From the NCBI GenBank assembly GCA_023421395.1, contig JAEZTL010000037.1:1-37996 (forward strand): 37,996 bases of DNA, given 5' to 3'. This document shows positions 15,786 through 24,008 of this stretch, one piece after another. The DNA is from Bacillota bacterium. Lineage in GTDB: Bacteria > Bacillota > Clostridia > Christensenellales > Aristaeellaceae. Position 1 is the stretch's first letter; each line of letters starts with the position of its first letter. The position numbers and the translations under genes were made by a program. Below the pieces are notes generated by a model, which was given only the letters and a program-made list of their open reading frames with translations, was not told where the DNA came from and searched no databases.

Positions 15786-17174
15786 ATGCAAGAGGTCGTT
15801 CAGAAGCCGCAGCGATCCTTCCTGTTCAATTTCATGAAGCTGGCACTGCCCATCATGGGGCAGACGCTGATGATCGCGGCGATGCAGGTGGTCGATAACG
15901 TGTTGGTGGGGCAGCTCCAGCAGGGGCGGACTCAACTGGGCGAATTCACCATCTCCGGCGTGGCGCAGGCCAACAAAGTCGCGTTTCTGTTTCAGATGGC
16001 GGCTTTCGGCATGGCGGGTGGCGCTTCGGCGTTCTTCTCCCAGTTCTGGGGCAAGCGCGACCGCGAGGGCGTGGATCGAACGCTGGGCCTGGGGGTGGCC
16101 GCGGGGCTGATTGTCGCGCTTCTGTTTGCCATCCCGTCCATCGTGGCGCCAGACGTCATCCTGAGACCTCTTCTGGCCTCCAGCGCGGCGCTTTGGTACG
16201 GCGCCATCTACCTGCGCATTGTCGCCCTCTCCTTCTTCCCGTATGCGATCTCCGCCATGCTGTGCGCGTCCTATAAATCCACCGAGCGTGTGCTGCTGCC
16301 GATGTTCGCCAGCTTCGCCGGCGCGGGGATCGACGCGCTGATGAGCTACGTGCTCATCTTCGGCAAATTCGGCGCGCCGCGGCTCGAGGTAGCCGGGGCG
16401 GCGGCGGGGTCTGTGCTGGGCGTCTTGGCGGAGCTTCTGATCCTGCTGCTGGTGGGGTACTATAAAAAATACTTTTCACTGAGGTCCTGCGCCGGGTTTT
16501 TCAGAGTCCCGCGTGCTTTTATCGCGAAGTTTCTGAAGATCGTACTGCCTGTGGTGGGCAACGAGATGCTGTGGGCGCTGGGCGTAGTCGCCTACTCCGC
16601 CACCTACGGCAACATGGAAAACGCGGCCGCCGCGACCTCCGCGGTGATCATCTACAGCAACGTCGAGCAGCTGGCGTCGGTGATTCTCCGGGGCACGACC
16701 CAAGCCACGGCGATCATGATCGGCATGTCCATCGGCGCAGGGCGGGAGGGCGAAGCAAAGCGAGGGGCCCGGCGCATGCTGCTGACCAACATCGCCATCG
16801 CCACCATCACGGCGATCCCCATCCTGCTCTTTGGAGGCCGCGTCACGGAATGGTTTAGCGTCGGCGAGGCCACCAAGCTGAGCGCCCAGCGGCTGATCCA
16901 GATATTCGCCTTCGCGCTGCCGCTGATCGCGGCCAACTCGGTGATGATCGTGGGCATTTTCCGGCCGGGCGGGGATTCCACGGTTTCGATGCTGCTGGAC
17001 GTGGTGCCGATGTGGGCGCTGGGCGTACCGCTGGCGTTTGTGGCGGCGCTGGTGCTGCGCTGGAGCGTCGAATATGTGTATCTGGTGTCCACCGTGGAGT
17101 ATGTGGCCAAGGCTGCCTTTGGCATATGGCGGCTTAGAACCGGGAAATGGATACACAATCTGGTGGAGGGCTGA
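15786..17174 (+). CDS. MATE-family multidrug/sodium antiporter
   Basis: 462 aa with about 12 transmembrane helices in two similar halves. Near the N-terminus, LALPIMGQTLMIAAMQVVDNVLVGQL is typical of MATE TM1; GGASAFFSQFWGKRDREGV and, in the second half, RGTTQATAIMIGMSIGAGREGEAKRGAR are the paired G-x-Q/S-x-G-R loops. The family exports cationic drugs or metabolites using Na+ or H+ gradients; the substrate is unknown. It starts 12 bases after the GH127-like gene and is the last gene of this unit. A bidirectional terminator follows. Confidence 0.9.
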   Translation: MQEVVQKPQRSFLFNFMKLALPIMGQTLMIAAMQVVDNVLVGQLQQGRTQLGEFTISGVAQANKVAFLFQMAAFGMAGGASAFFSQFWGKRDREGVDRTLGLGVAAGLIVALLFAIPSIVAPDVILRPLLASSAALWYGAIYLRIVALSFFPYAISAMLCASYKSTERVLLPMFASFAGAGIDALMSYVLIFGKFGAPRLEVAGAAAGSVLGVLAELLILLLVGYYKKYFSLRSCAGFFRVPRAFIAKFLKIVLPVVGNEMLWALGVVAYSATYGNMENAAAATSAVIIYSNVEQLASVILRGTTQATAIMIGMSIGAGREGEAKRGARRMLLTNIAIATITAIPILLFGGRVTEWFSVGEATKLSAQRLIQIFAFALPLIAANSVMIVGIFRPGGDSTVSMLLDVVPMWALGVPLAFVAALVLRWSVEYVYLVSTVEYVAKAAFGIWRLRTGKWIHNLVEG

Positions 17175-17184
17175 TCTGTTGAGC

Positions 17185-17213
17185 AAAAAGGACGCCATCA
17201 GGCGTCCTTTTTT
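17185..17213. terminator. Bidirectional terminator, MATE / glycosyltransferase
   Basis: AAAAAGGACGCC (17185-17196), loop ATCA, GGCGTCCTTTTTT (17201-17213). It sits between convergent genes, with T-runs on both strands. Confidence 0.92.
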
Positions 17214-17226
17214 GATGATTCTTCGG

Positions 17227-18174
17227 CTATTTGCTCAGGTAGGACTCCACGATGAATCGCGGTCTGTGCTTGACTTCGGTGTAGATCTTGCCAACGTAGG
17301 TACCGATGAGCCCCAGTGCCATCAGTTGCACGCCGCCTATCACCCACACGCTGACCATCAGCGATGCCCAGCCGGATACCGTGTGGCCGGTCAGCGCCTG
17401 CACGATGGCATAGAGCGCCATCAGGATGCCGAGCAGCGCGAATACGAACCCCAGCGTAATCACCAGCCGGATGGGCTTGACGCTGAAGGAGGTCACACCC
17501 TCCACCGCGAAGGAGATCATCTTGCGCAGCGGGTACTTTGAAACGCCAGCCACCCGCTCGCCCCGGTCGTAGTACACCTTTTCGCTCCTGAAGCCGAGCA
17601 GCGGCACCATGCCCCGCAGGAACAGGTTGACTTCGCCGAAGTCCTTGAGCGCGTCCAGCGCCCTGCGGCTTAAAAGCCGGTAATCCGCGTGGTCGTCCAC
17701 CACGTCCGCCCCCATCAGGCGCATGAAGCGGTAAAACCCGTGGGCCGTGGCGCGTTTGAAGAAGGTATCGGTATCCCGCTTTTTGCGCACGCCGTACACT
17801 ACGTCCGCGCCCTCGTTCAGCTTCTCAACGAACTGAGGAATGGCGCCAACATCGTCCTGGAGATCGGCGTCAATGGTGACGACGGCGTCCGCCTTTTCAC
17901 AGACCGTCATCATGCCGGCCCACAGCGCGTTCTGATGGCCGGCGTTGTGCGCCAGCTTTAGCCCTTCCACCTGCGGGTAGCGCTGAGCGAGCGCCTCGAT
18001 CACCTTCCAGGTCCTGTCGCGGCTGCCGTCGTCCACCAGCGTCAACCGGCTGGCCGGGTCGATCAGGCCGCGCTGTGCCATCTCCTCCAGCAGCGCCACC
18101 AATTTGGGCGCGGTGTGGGGCAGCGCCTCTTCCTCGTTAAAGCACGGGGTGATGATGTAGAGAACCGGTTTCAT
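17227..18174 (-). CDS. Family 2 glycosyltransferase, GtrB/DPM1-like
   Basis: 315 aa. GT-A domain: IITPCFNEEEALPHT at the N-terminus, LVDDGSRDRTWKVIEAL, the HNAGHQNALWAGM stretch, DADLQDD (the DxD metal-binding site) and GVRKKRDTDTFFKR. Two C-terminal transmembrane helices (about 236-262 and 269-295) anchor it. This is the arrangement of GtrB-type polyprenyl-phosphate glucosyl/mannosyltransferases, which load a lipid carrier for envelope glycan decoration. Its start overlaps the manA stop (ATGA), so it is co-translated with mannose-6-phosphate isomerase, which hints at a mannose- or hexose-derived donor. Confidence 0.88.
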   Translation of the reverse strand: MKPVLYIITPCFNEEEALPHTAPKLVALLEEMAQRGLIDPASRLTLVDDGSRDRTWKVIEALAQRYPQVEGLKLAHNAGHQNALWAGMMTVCEKADAVVTIDADLQDDVGAIPQFVEKLNEGADVVYGVRKKRDTDTFFKRATAHGFYRFMRLMGADVVDDHADYRLLSRRALDALKDFGEVNLFLRGMVPLLGFRSEKVYYDRGERVAGVSKYPLRKMISFAVEGVTSFSVKPIRLVITLGFVFALLGILMALYAIVQALTGHTVSGWASLMVSVWVIGGVQLMALGLIGTYVGKIYTEVKHRPRFIVESYLSK

Positions 18175-19172
18175 ACTTCCTCCCGAACAAACCCCGCGAC
18201 GAGCCGCGCCCGGTCGCCCAGCAGCGCCTCGAGCCGCGCCCGGTCCGCCGGGGCGGCCAGAAGGGCCGTCAGACTGCCGTCAAGCCACGCCTCCGTCTCC
18301 GCCGGGATTACGATGCTGTCACCGGCGTGAAACGCCTCCGCGCCGCCGTCCCAGCCCAGTACGCCGCGCCCCAGCGCGGTGATAAGCCGCATCTGCCCGG
18401 CGGGCAGCGCCATGCGTCCGGCAACATCCAGCCGCCGCAGTTCAAAGTTGTCGTCGCAGATGTAGGCGGTCTCGCGCCCTCCGGGAACCTGCAGCGAGAC
18501 GCCGGTCAGCACCCCGCCCGGCAGCGCCCTGACCACGTGCAGCGCGTCCTCCAGGTGCAATGCGCGCGCCTTGCCATCCGGCCCTACGCGGTTCCAGTCC
18601 CAAAGCCGGTAGGTCACATCCGAGGACTGCTGAATCTCGTACACCCTGACGCCGCCGCCCAGCGCGTGTACCAGACCGTGAGGAATGTACAGCACGTCTC
18701 CGGGCGATACATAGAGCCAGGACAGGGCGTCCTCCAGCGAGCCCGCCCGCACGGCGCCCGCCAGGTCCGTGCCCGCCTTGAGCCCCAGCACGATCCGGGC
18801 GCCCGGCGGCGCGTCCAGCACCACCCAGGCCTCGGTTTTTCCCCGCTTGCCATGGCGGCTGGCGGCGTAATCGTCGCCCGGGTGCACCTGTACCGAGAGC
18901 ATCTCCCGTGCGTCCAGCAGCTTTACGAGGAGTGGAAATCCGGCGTCATCCGGAAGACCGGTCAGCCGGGAACCGTACTTTTCATAGACGTCCCGAAGCG
19001 TCCAGCCCTTGAGCGCGCCGTTTTCCACCACGCTCTCTTGGCCGGGCAGCGCGGAAATTTCCAGGCTTTCGCCCGTCAGATCGTCCGGGATCGCCTTGCA
19101 AAACAGCGCCCGGAGGCCCTCGCCGCCCCAGGGGGTGTCCGCGCCGTGCCGGAACACCGGTCGCATCTTCAT
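18171..19172 (-). CDS. manA: Mannose-6-phosphate isomerase, class I
   Basis: 333 aa cupin enzyme interconverting fructose-6-P and mannose-6-P. Zinc ligands can be read: VQVHP (Gln and His, about residue 97), TEAW (Glu), and the HGLVHALGGGVRVYEIQQSSD block (His), followed by TYRLWDWNR. The length fits the short Bacillus-type ManA. ATG 19172 is chosen because homology starts here (MKMRPVFRHGADTPWGG, with the typical WGG). No good SD lies close; the nearest purine run, AAGGGG, is about 18 bases upstream. The frame stays open far beyond the start, but that part is the antisense of the helicase gene. First gene of a two-gene unit with the glycosyltransferase. Confidence 0.9.
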   Translation of the reverse strand: MKMRPVFRHGADTPWGGEGLRALFCKAIPDDLTGESLEISALPGQESVVENGALKGWTLRDVYEKYGSRLTGLPDDAGFPLLVKLLDAREMLSVQVHPGDDYAASRHGKRGKTEAWVVLDAPPGARIVLGLKAGTDLAGAVRAGSLEDALSWLYVSPGDVLYIPHGLVHALGGGVRVYEIQQSSDVTYRLWDWNRVGPDGKARALHLEDALHVVRALPGGVLTGVSLQVPGGRETAYICDDNFELRRLDVAGRMALPAGQMRLITALGRGVLGWDGGAEAFHAGDSIVIPAETEAWLDGSLTALLAAPADRARLEALLGDRARLVAGFVREEV

Positions 19173-19194
19173 CGGATACAAGCTATCATTCCCC

Positions 19195-19224
19195 TTGCGT
19201 TCTTCCAATATAACCATTACAATG
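19195..19224 (+). promoter_or_regulatory. Candidate promoter of the helicase gene
   Basis: TTGCGT (19195-19200), 18 bases, TACAAT (19219-19224). Its -10 is the other arm of the palindrome, so this promoter and the manA promoter physically overlap and face opposite ways. Confidence 0.5.
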
Positions 19225-19237
19225 GTTCCATTGTAAG
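19218..19237. promoter_or_regulatory. 20-bp palindrome joining the two -10 boxes
   Basis: Perfect inverted repeat TTACAATGG-TT-CCATTGTAA between manA and the helicase gene. An overlapping dyad ACCATT-AC-AATGGT (19214-19227) shares its left arm. It is a strong candidate operator, or simply two mirrored -10 elements. Confidence 0.6.
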
Positions 19238-19259
19238 TTCTTGGGCAGCGCTTGTCAAG
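19231..19259 (-). promoter_or_regulatory. Promoter of manA-glycosyltransferase unit
   Basis: On the minus strand: TTGACA (19259-19254), 17-base spacer, TACAAT (19236-19231). The -10 is one arm of the palindrome at 19218-19237. Confidence 0.75.
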
Positions 19260-19268
19260 GAGGGCGGG

Positions 19269-21599
19269 ATGGCGGGGAAAGATCGCGTCAGCGTGCGCGC
19301 GCTGGCGGAATTCGCGCTGGAGCGTGGGGACCTGGCCCGGGAATCGGGCGCGCTGGACCGCATGCTGGAGGGTTCCGAAGGCCATCGGCTGCTGCAGGGG
19401 GCCTATTCGGGCGGCTTTAAAAGCGAGGTGGGCATCTCGCTGACGGAGGACGTGCGGGGCAGGGCGCTGACGCTGTACGGGCGCATCGACGGCCTGAACG
19501 AGCGGTCGGATCCTCCCATCGTGGAGGAGATCAAAACCACGCGGCTGGCCCCCGGCGCGATCCGTGAGAACGACTTCCCGGCGCATTGGGCCCAGGCGGA
19601 GCTCTACGCGCACATGCTTTCGGCAAAGCGCGGCTATGCCGCGGTGCGGGTGCGGCTCACCTACCTGAATCTCTCCGGAGATCAGGCTCGCTTCGAGCGG
19701 GATTACGGGGCCGAGGAATTGCGGGAACTGTTCCTTCAGTACGCCGAACCATATGTTGAGTGGCTTATGCGCCTTGACGGCTGGCAGCAGGCAAGCCGCC
19801 CCACGATGCGCGCGCTTCAGTTCCCCTTCGGCAGTTACCGGGAGGGGCAGCGGGAGATGGCGGCAGCCGCTTATCGCGCCATCAAGGCCCGCAAGAATCT
19901 GATGGTCTCGGCTCCGACTGGCATCGGCAAGACTGCAGCGGCGCTGTTCCCGGCGATCAAGGCGCTGGGTGAGGGGTTGATCACCCACATCTTCTATCTG
20001 ACGGCCCGGGGCACCGGACGGCGGGCGGCGGAGGATGCGCTGGAGAAGATGCGCGCGGGCGGGCTGGTGGTTCGTTCGGTGGCGATTACCGCCAAGGAAA
20101 AGGCCTGCCCTTTCAAGGGCATCCCCTGCGACCCGGGCGCATGTCCGCGGGCGGCGGGGTATTTTGATCGGCGGCGTGACGCGCTGACAGAGGCGCTTTC
20201 GCTGTCCCGGCTGGACGAGGCGGCCATCGCCGCCCACGCGGAGAAATGGGCGCTGTGTCCATTTGAACTGTCGCTGGACCTCTCCGAGCAGGCGGACGTC
20301 ATCATCTGCGATTACAACTATGCCTTCGACCCCAGAGTGCGGCTCAAGCGCTTCTTTCTGGACAAGGGCGAGTACGCGCTGCTCATCGACGAGGCGCACC
20401 ACCTGCCGGAGCGCGCGCGGGGGATGCTGTCCGCCGGGATCTCGCGGCGGGACTTTTCGGCTCTCCGGCGCGCGCTCAAGGCTGACGAGATGGCCCGGGA
20501 CGCGTATGAGGCGCTGGGCGAACTGGTCAAGGCGATGAAGAAGCTGGCGCTGGAATGCGAAGACCCGGTAGCGCTGGAGGAGCCCCCGGAGGGGCTCCTC
20601 CAGCCGATGGCGGACTTTCTGGAGGCGGCGCGTCCGCTGCTGCCGGAGGGCCTCGCCGCCCACGACCAGCTCTATGACCGGTACTTCGAGGGCCTCAACT
20701 ACCTGCGCGTTGCGGACGCCTTCGGCGCGGACTACCGGGTGCTGGTGGCGCCTGGGGAAAAGGACCTCTCCGTTCGGCTCTGGTGTTTCGACCCCGCCCG
20801 CGCGCTGCGCGCTGCGCTGGCGCGGGTGCGCGCCTCGGTGCTGTTTTCCGCCACGCTGTCGCCGATGGACTACTACATGCGTGCGGCGGGTCTTTCGGAG
20901 GAGGAAGGCGACGCCGCGCTGGCGTTGGATTCGCCGTTTCCCAGGGAAAACCTGATGGCGTGCCGCCTGCCGGTGGACACCCGTTATGCCGTCCGGCAGC
21001 AGACCGCGCCAATGGTCGCGCGGGTGCTGAAGGCAATGTGCGAGGCCCGCAGCGGCAACTATCTTGCCTGCTTTCCTTCTTATGAATATCTGAACTTGAC
21101 GCTGAACCACTTCCTGGCGCTGGGGGCGCGCGCCGACGTTCTGGTACAGCGCGGCGGAATGTCCGGCGCGGAGCGTACGGAGTTTCTCGAGCGGTTTGCC
21201 GAGTCGCCCAAAAGATCCATGCTGGCCTTCGTGGTGATGGGCGGCGTGTTTGCCGAGGGCATTGATTTGCCCGGCGAGAAGCTCATCGGCGCGGCGGTGG
21301 TGGGCGTGGGCATCCCGCAGCCCTCCTTTGAACGGGAGGTGCTCCGCGCGCTGACGGAGGACGATGAGGGGGAGGGCTTTCGCGTCGCCTACGTCTACCC
21401 GGGCATTGAGCGGGTGCTGCAGGCCGCGGGCCGCGTAATCCGCACGGAAACCGACCGCGGCGTGGTACTGCTGCTGGATGAGCGCTATCAGGCGCCCGAG
21501 TACAGGCGGCTTTTGCCCCGCTTCTGGAGGGTCAGACCCTCGGAGGATCAAAAAGCGCTGACGGGCATGCTGCGCGCGTTTTGGGACGGGGAAAAGTAA
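19269..21599 (+). CDS. XPD/DinG-like Fe-S superfamily 2 helicase with PD-(D/E)XK-like N-terminus
   Basis: 776 aa. The N-terminal about 180 residues show GRIDG (about 71-75) and VEEIKTT (about 85-91), spaced like the D...ExK core of RecB/Cas4-type nucleases. Then come helicase motif I SAPTGIGKT (about 213-221) and four cysteines (about 280, 287, 292 and 330) placed as in the XPD/DinG Fe-S domain. The DEAH box LLIDEAHHLPERA is at about 371, SATLSP follows in motif III/IV, and the C-terminal motif VI is QAAGRVIRTETDRG. Probably a 5'-3' DNA helicase for repair, possibly with nuclease action. SD AAGGAGG lies before ATG 19269. It is convergent with the nucleotidyltransferase gene. Confidence 0.87.
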   Translation: MAGKDRVSVRALAEFALERGDLARESGALDRMLEGSEGHRLLQGAYSGGFKSEVGISLTEDVRGRALTLYGRIDGLNERSDPPIVEEIKTTRLAPGAIRENDFPAHWAQAELYAHMLSAKRGYAAVRVRLTYLNLSGDQARFERDYGAEELRELFLQYAEPYVEWLMRLDGWQQASRPTMRALQFPFGSYREGQREMAAAAYRAIKARKNLMVSAPTGIGKTAAALFPAIKALGEGLITHIFYLTARGTGRRAAEDALEKMRAGGLVVRSVAITAKEKACPFKGIPCDPGACPRAAGYFDRRRDALTEALSLSRLDEAAIAAHAEKWALCPFELSLDLSEQADVIICDYNYAFDPRVRLKRFFLDKGEYALLIDEAHHLPERARGMLSAGISRRDFSALRRALKADEMARDAYEALGELVKAMKKLALECEDPVALEEPPEGLLQPMADFLEAARPLLPEGLAAHDQLYDRYFEGLNYLRVADAFGADYRVLVAPGEKDLSVRLWCFDPARALRAALARVRASVLFSATLSPMDYYMRAAGLSEEEGDAALALDSPFPRENLMACRLPVDTRYAVRQQTAPMVARVLKAMCEARSGNYLACFPSYEYLNLTLNHFLALGARADVLVQRGGMSGAERTEFLERFAESPKRSMLAFVVMGGVFAEGIDLPGEKLIGAAVVGVGIPQPSFEREVLRALTEDDEGEGFRVAYVYPGIERVLQAAGRVIRTETDRGVVLLLDERYQAPEYRRLLPRFWRVRPSEDQKALTGMLRAFWDGEK

Positions 21600-21601
21600 A
21601 C

Positions 21602-21641
21602 AAAAAGCCGGGGGCTTCATGCGAGCCGCCCGGCTTTTTTT
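21602..21641. terminator. Bidirectional terminator, helicase / nucleotidyltransferase
   Basis: AAAAAGCCGGG (from 21602) pairs with CCCGGCTTTTT (from 21629), with an inner GGCT/AGCC pair. T-runs lie on both sides; it touches the stop codon of the minus-strand gene. Confidence 0.9.
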
Positions 21642-22554
21642 ACCCTTCTGAAGGCCAGAGCATTTCGGGATATTTTCCGCCTTGTTTCAGCGAGTCGATG
21701 GCGCGGCGCACGCCGGGCAGGTCCTCCATGTAGGTGACGCCGTACCACTTCTCCGAGCAGGGCAATACGCGCACCGTGGCGCGGCCGTCCTCGATCAGGC
21801 GGTTGACCACGTAAGGCAGGTAGTATTCGCACCGGAGCGGGTTTTTCGGAAGGTTTTCCCGGAGAAAGGGCGCGAAGTACGCCTCGATGGCATCCATCAT
21901 CGACGCGCCAAAGCCCCACATGTTCATCGAAACCGGCGTGCCGGCGGCAAGTGGCCGCCACGTTTCACCGTCCTCGCTGTAGGCGGCGGCGGCGCCGGCG
22001 GGCCGGATCTTCGTACGCTCGACCACGCCGGTCAGAAGGCCGTTCCTCACGCTGCACACGCCCCGGGACACGGTGCCGTTTTCGGTCAGCGTGTTCTCAA
22101 CGCGGTAGCCGCACATGGCGTGATGGTCGCGCGGGCCGTTTTCAAGGGCGTCGTAAATGGCGGAAAAGGCGCCCGCGCCGTAGAAATCATCGGCGTTGAT
22201 GGCGGAAAAGGGGCCGTGAACCGCTTTTCTTGCGCAGAACACTGCGTGGGCGGTCCCCCAAGGGCGGGTACGCTCCGGCGGGAGCGCGAAGCCCTCGGGC
22301 AGCGCATCCAGGCGCTGTTCGGCGTAGGCCAGGTCTACGCTGGACGCGATGCGGCGGCCGATCGTCTCGTGAAATTCACCCTCCATACCCGGCGCGATCA
22401 CGCACACCACGCGCTCAAATCCGGCCTTGCGCGCGTCGTAAATCGAATAGTCTATGATGCTGTGGCCCTGCCCGTCAACGCTGGCCAGCTGCTTAAGGCC
22501 GCCGTACCGGCTGCCCAGGCCTGCCGCCATGATGACGAGCGCAGGTTTCGTCAT
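21640..22554 (-). CDS. Sugar-phosphate nucleotidyltransferase-like protein
   Basis: 304 aa GT-A-type nucleotidyltransferase. The signature MAAGLGSRYGGLKQL is at about residues 9-23, and NADDFYG is the metal/nucleotide site at about 119. WGTAHAVFCAR precedes it, and EKWYGVTYMEDLPGVRRAI is at the C-terminus. It resembles uncharacterised clostridial homologues of NDP-sugar pyrophosphorylases; nucleotide and sugar cannot be deduced. ATG 22554 is preferred over an upstream GTG (22569), which would overlap the GGGAG SD. Proximity to manA and the glycosyltransferase suggests glycan precursor supply, but it is not in their operon. Confidence 0.75.
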   Translation of the reverse strand: MTKPALVIMAAGLGSRYGGLKQLASVDGQGHSIIDYSIYDARKAGFERVVCVIAPGMEGEFHETIGRRIASSVDLAYAEQRLDALPEGFALPPERTRPWGTAHAVFCARKAVHGPFSAINADDFYGAGAFSAIYDALENGPRDHHAMCGYRVENTLTENGTVSRGVCSVRNGLLTGVVERTKIRPAGAAAAYSEDGETWRPLAAGTPVSMNMWGFGASMMDAIEAYFAPFLRENLPKNPLRCEYYLPYVVNRLIEDGRATVRVLPCSEKWYGVTYMEDLPGVRRAIDSLKQGGKYPEMLWPSEG

Positions 22555-22632
22555 GCCCAACACTCCCACTTCTGATGATACCCAGTTATTATACTATGCG
22601 GAAACGGGGGATGCAAGACCGGAAAACGCGCG

Positions 22633-22664
22633 AAAAAGCGGGCCCGAGCGAACTCGAACCCGCT
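22633..22664 (-). terminator. Terminator of NrdD-like gene
   Basis: On the minus strand AGCGGG and CCCGCT pair around an inner CGAG-type stem, followed by TTTTT (22637-22633). It begins 12 bases after the stop at 22677. Confidence 0.7.
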
Positions 22665-22676
22665 GAGAAGGCCGCT

Positions 22677-22958
22677 TCAGTCGCAGCCGCAGGCCATCGC
22701 ATGCTTGACGCGGTCCCGCTCCTCGGCGCGCTTGCCGTCGTTGAAGCGGTCCAGCGTGCCGACGAGATAGCCGGTGATCCGCCGGATCCTGTCAAAGGGC
22801 ACGGAACCAAAATCATAGTCAATGTCCACGTATTCTCCATCCACGCGGATGTCCATGGCCAACGGCTCGCGGCCATATTTTTCACGCGCGTGTGCGATGT
22901 ACGCATCGATTTCTTCCTGGGACAGGGTGCCGTTGACGATGTTGATACTGACGCTCAT
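22677..22958 (-). CDS. Small NrdD C-terminus-like protein
   Basis: 93 aa. The stretch RRITGYLVGTLDRFNDGKRAEERDRVKHAMACGCD closely resembles the C-terminal region of class III (anaerobic) ribonucleotide reductase NrdD, without the catalytic domain. Stand-alone small proteins of this kind occur in Clostridia and are annotated as anaerobic ribonucleotide reductase-like. A final CGC could bind metal, but the double CxxC zinc site of true NrdD is absent. ATG 22958 is set by AAGGAGG at about 12-18 bases upstream; an upstream in-frame extension lacks an RBS. Single gene with its own terminator. Function unknown; it is not a reductase on its own. Confidence 0.7.
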   Translation of the reverse strand: MSVSINIVNGTLSQEEIDAYIAHAREKYGREPLAMDIRVDGEYVDIDYDFGSVPFDRIRRITGYLVGTLDRFNDGKRAEERDRVKHAMACGCD

Positions 22959-23051
22959 CCTGATCGACCTCCTTCGTATGTGCATCATTATACCACCAAT
23001 ATCTGGGTGGTAAACTGTCAAACACCACAAAATATGGGGGCCGCACATTTT

Positions 23052-23483
23052 TCAGGCGACCGAAGAATCCGCCTTTCCCGGACTTGCCACCAGGAAGCCG
23101 GCGAGCACCAGCGCGCAGCCTGCCGCCCGGTGGACGCTGAAGACGCCCGTCACCCAGGCGTCCAAGAGGAGGGCCGCGGCCATCTGGCTGACGAACACCA
23201 CCAGCGTCATCCTGAGCGTTGAAACCCGAAGTGCCACCAGCGACGAGAGCATCACAACGCCCACGCCCATCGCGCCGCCGAGATACATGAAGGCGCCGCC
23301 CGCCGCCGCGGGCGGCGCGAGGCGGCTTCCGGCGGCGAACATCGCCGCGATGCAGCAGATCAGCCCCACCCAGTAATTGTTGAAGGTGGAGCGGCCCAGC
23401 CCGGTGCGCGCCGAAGCCTGCGCGTTGAGCATGCGCCCCACGACAATCCCCGCACCGGACAGCGCGGCCAAAAGCGCCATCAT
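23052..23483 (-). CDS. DMT-superfamily DUF606 (YdcZ) transporter, subunit B
   Basis: 143 aa with four to five hydrophobic helices. The opening LLAALSGAGIVVGRMLNAQAS and FNNYWVGLICCIAA, with the glycine-rich segment FMYLGGAMGVGVVMLSSLVALRVSTLRMTLVVFVSQMAAALLLD, are typical of the half-size DUF606/YdcZ family in the drug/metabolite transporter superfamily. The preceding gene is a paralogue of the same length. Such pairs presumably form a heterodimer in the cytoplasmic membrane. SD GAGGAGGG lies before ATG 23483, 13 bases after the partner's stop. Confidence 0.82.
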   Translation of the reverse strand: MMALLAALSGAGIVVGRMLNAQASARTGLGRSTFNNYWVGLICCIAAMFAAGSRLAPPAAAGGAFMYLGGAMGVGVVMLSSLVALRVSTLRMTLVVFVSQMAAALLLDAWVTGVFSVHRAAGCALVLAGFLVASPGKADSSVA

Positions 23484-23496
23484 TCTCGATCCCTCC

Positions 23497-23919
23497 TCAT
23501 CCCAGCATCATCACCCATACGCCCAGCGCGATCAACGCCATGCCCGCCGCGCTTCGCGGGCGAAAGCGCGTCCGCGCCGCGCCCAGAGCGCCGAGGCCGT
23601 CGATCAGCGCCGACGCGGCGGTCTGCCCCATCAGCCCCAGCGCCAGCGTGGCGGACACGCCGATCTCCGGCGCGGCCATGTTGGTGAACACCGTGGAGAG
23701 CGCGCCCACCGCGCCGCCCATGTAGAGGATCAACGGCATTTTGTTCCGCGTAAACGGCGCTTCCCGCCGGACGAGCATCCATATGAGCACCACAATAAGC
23801 CCCGTCAGGTGAATGATTACCGCCGCCGTCCAGCTCCCCCAGGCCGAGGAGAGTTGCGCGTTCATCAGGATCATCACCGCGATCATCACGCCGCTGAGCG
23901 CGGAAATCAGGTCTGTCAT
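23497..23919 (-). CDS. DMT-superfamily DUF606 (YdcZ) transporter, subunit A
   Basis: 140 aa, four to five transmembrane helices. LISALSGVMIAVMILMNAQLSSAWGSW, the YMGGAVGALSTVFTNMAAPEIGVSATLALGLMGQTAASALIDGLG block and the short C-terminal helix mirror the neighbouring paralogue. ATG 23919 is chosen because GGGAGGTGG lies 5 bases upstream; a GTG three codons earlier would overlap that SD. The substrate is unknown. It is divergent from a Crp/Fnr-type regulator across a region with a perfect 14-bp palindrome, so that regulator probably controls it. Confidence 0.82.
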   Translation of the reverse strand: MTDLISALSGVMIAVMILMNAQLSSAWGSWTAAVIIHLTGLIVVLIWMLVRREAPFTRNKMPLILYMGGAVGALSTVFTNMAAPEIGVSATLALGLMGQTAASALIDGLGALGAARTRFRPRSAAGMALIALGVWVMMLG

Positions 23920-23968
23920 CCAGGCCACCTCCCGTCATCATCATAGCCGATCAAGCTTGCGCACGGGG

Positions 23969-23982
23969 ATGACATATGTCAT
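23969..23982. promoter_or_regulatory. Palindrome in Crp/Fnr-transporter intergenic region
   Basis: Perfect ATGACAT-ATGTCAT dyad, 27 bases before the regulator ATG and about 50 before the transporter start. The TGAC-N4-GTCA form resembles Crp/Fnr-family half-site spacing. Confidence 0.5.
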
Positions 23983-24008
23983 AATGGCGTAAAAGGAGCG
24001 GGGTTTTT

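Noticed and set aside
18171..21620. 1149-codon minus-strand frame
   Set aside because: Only the last 333 codons (manA) are real; the rest is antisense to the helicase and contains no recognisable domain.
22633..22664. GGTTCGAGTTC sequence resembling a tRNA T-arm
   Set aside because: It is part of the NrdD-like gene terminator stem; no acceptor, D or anticodon stem can be folded around it.
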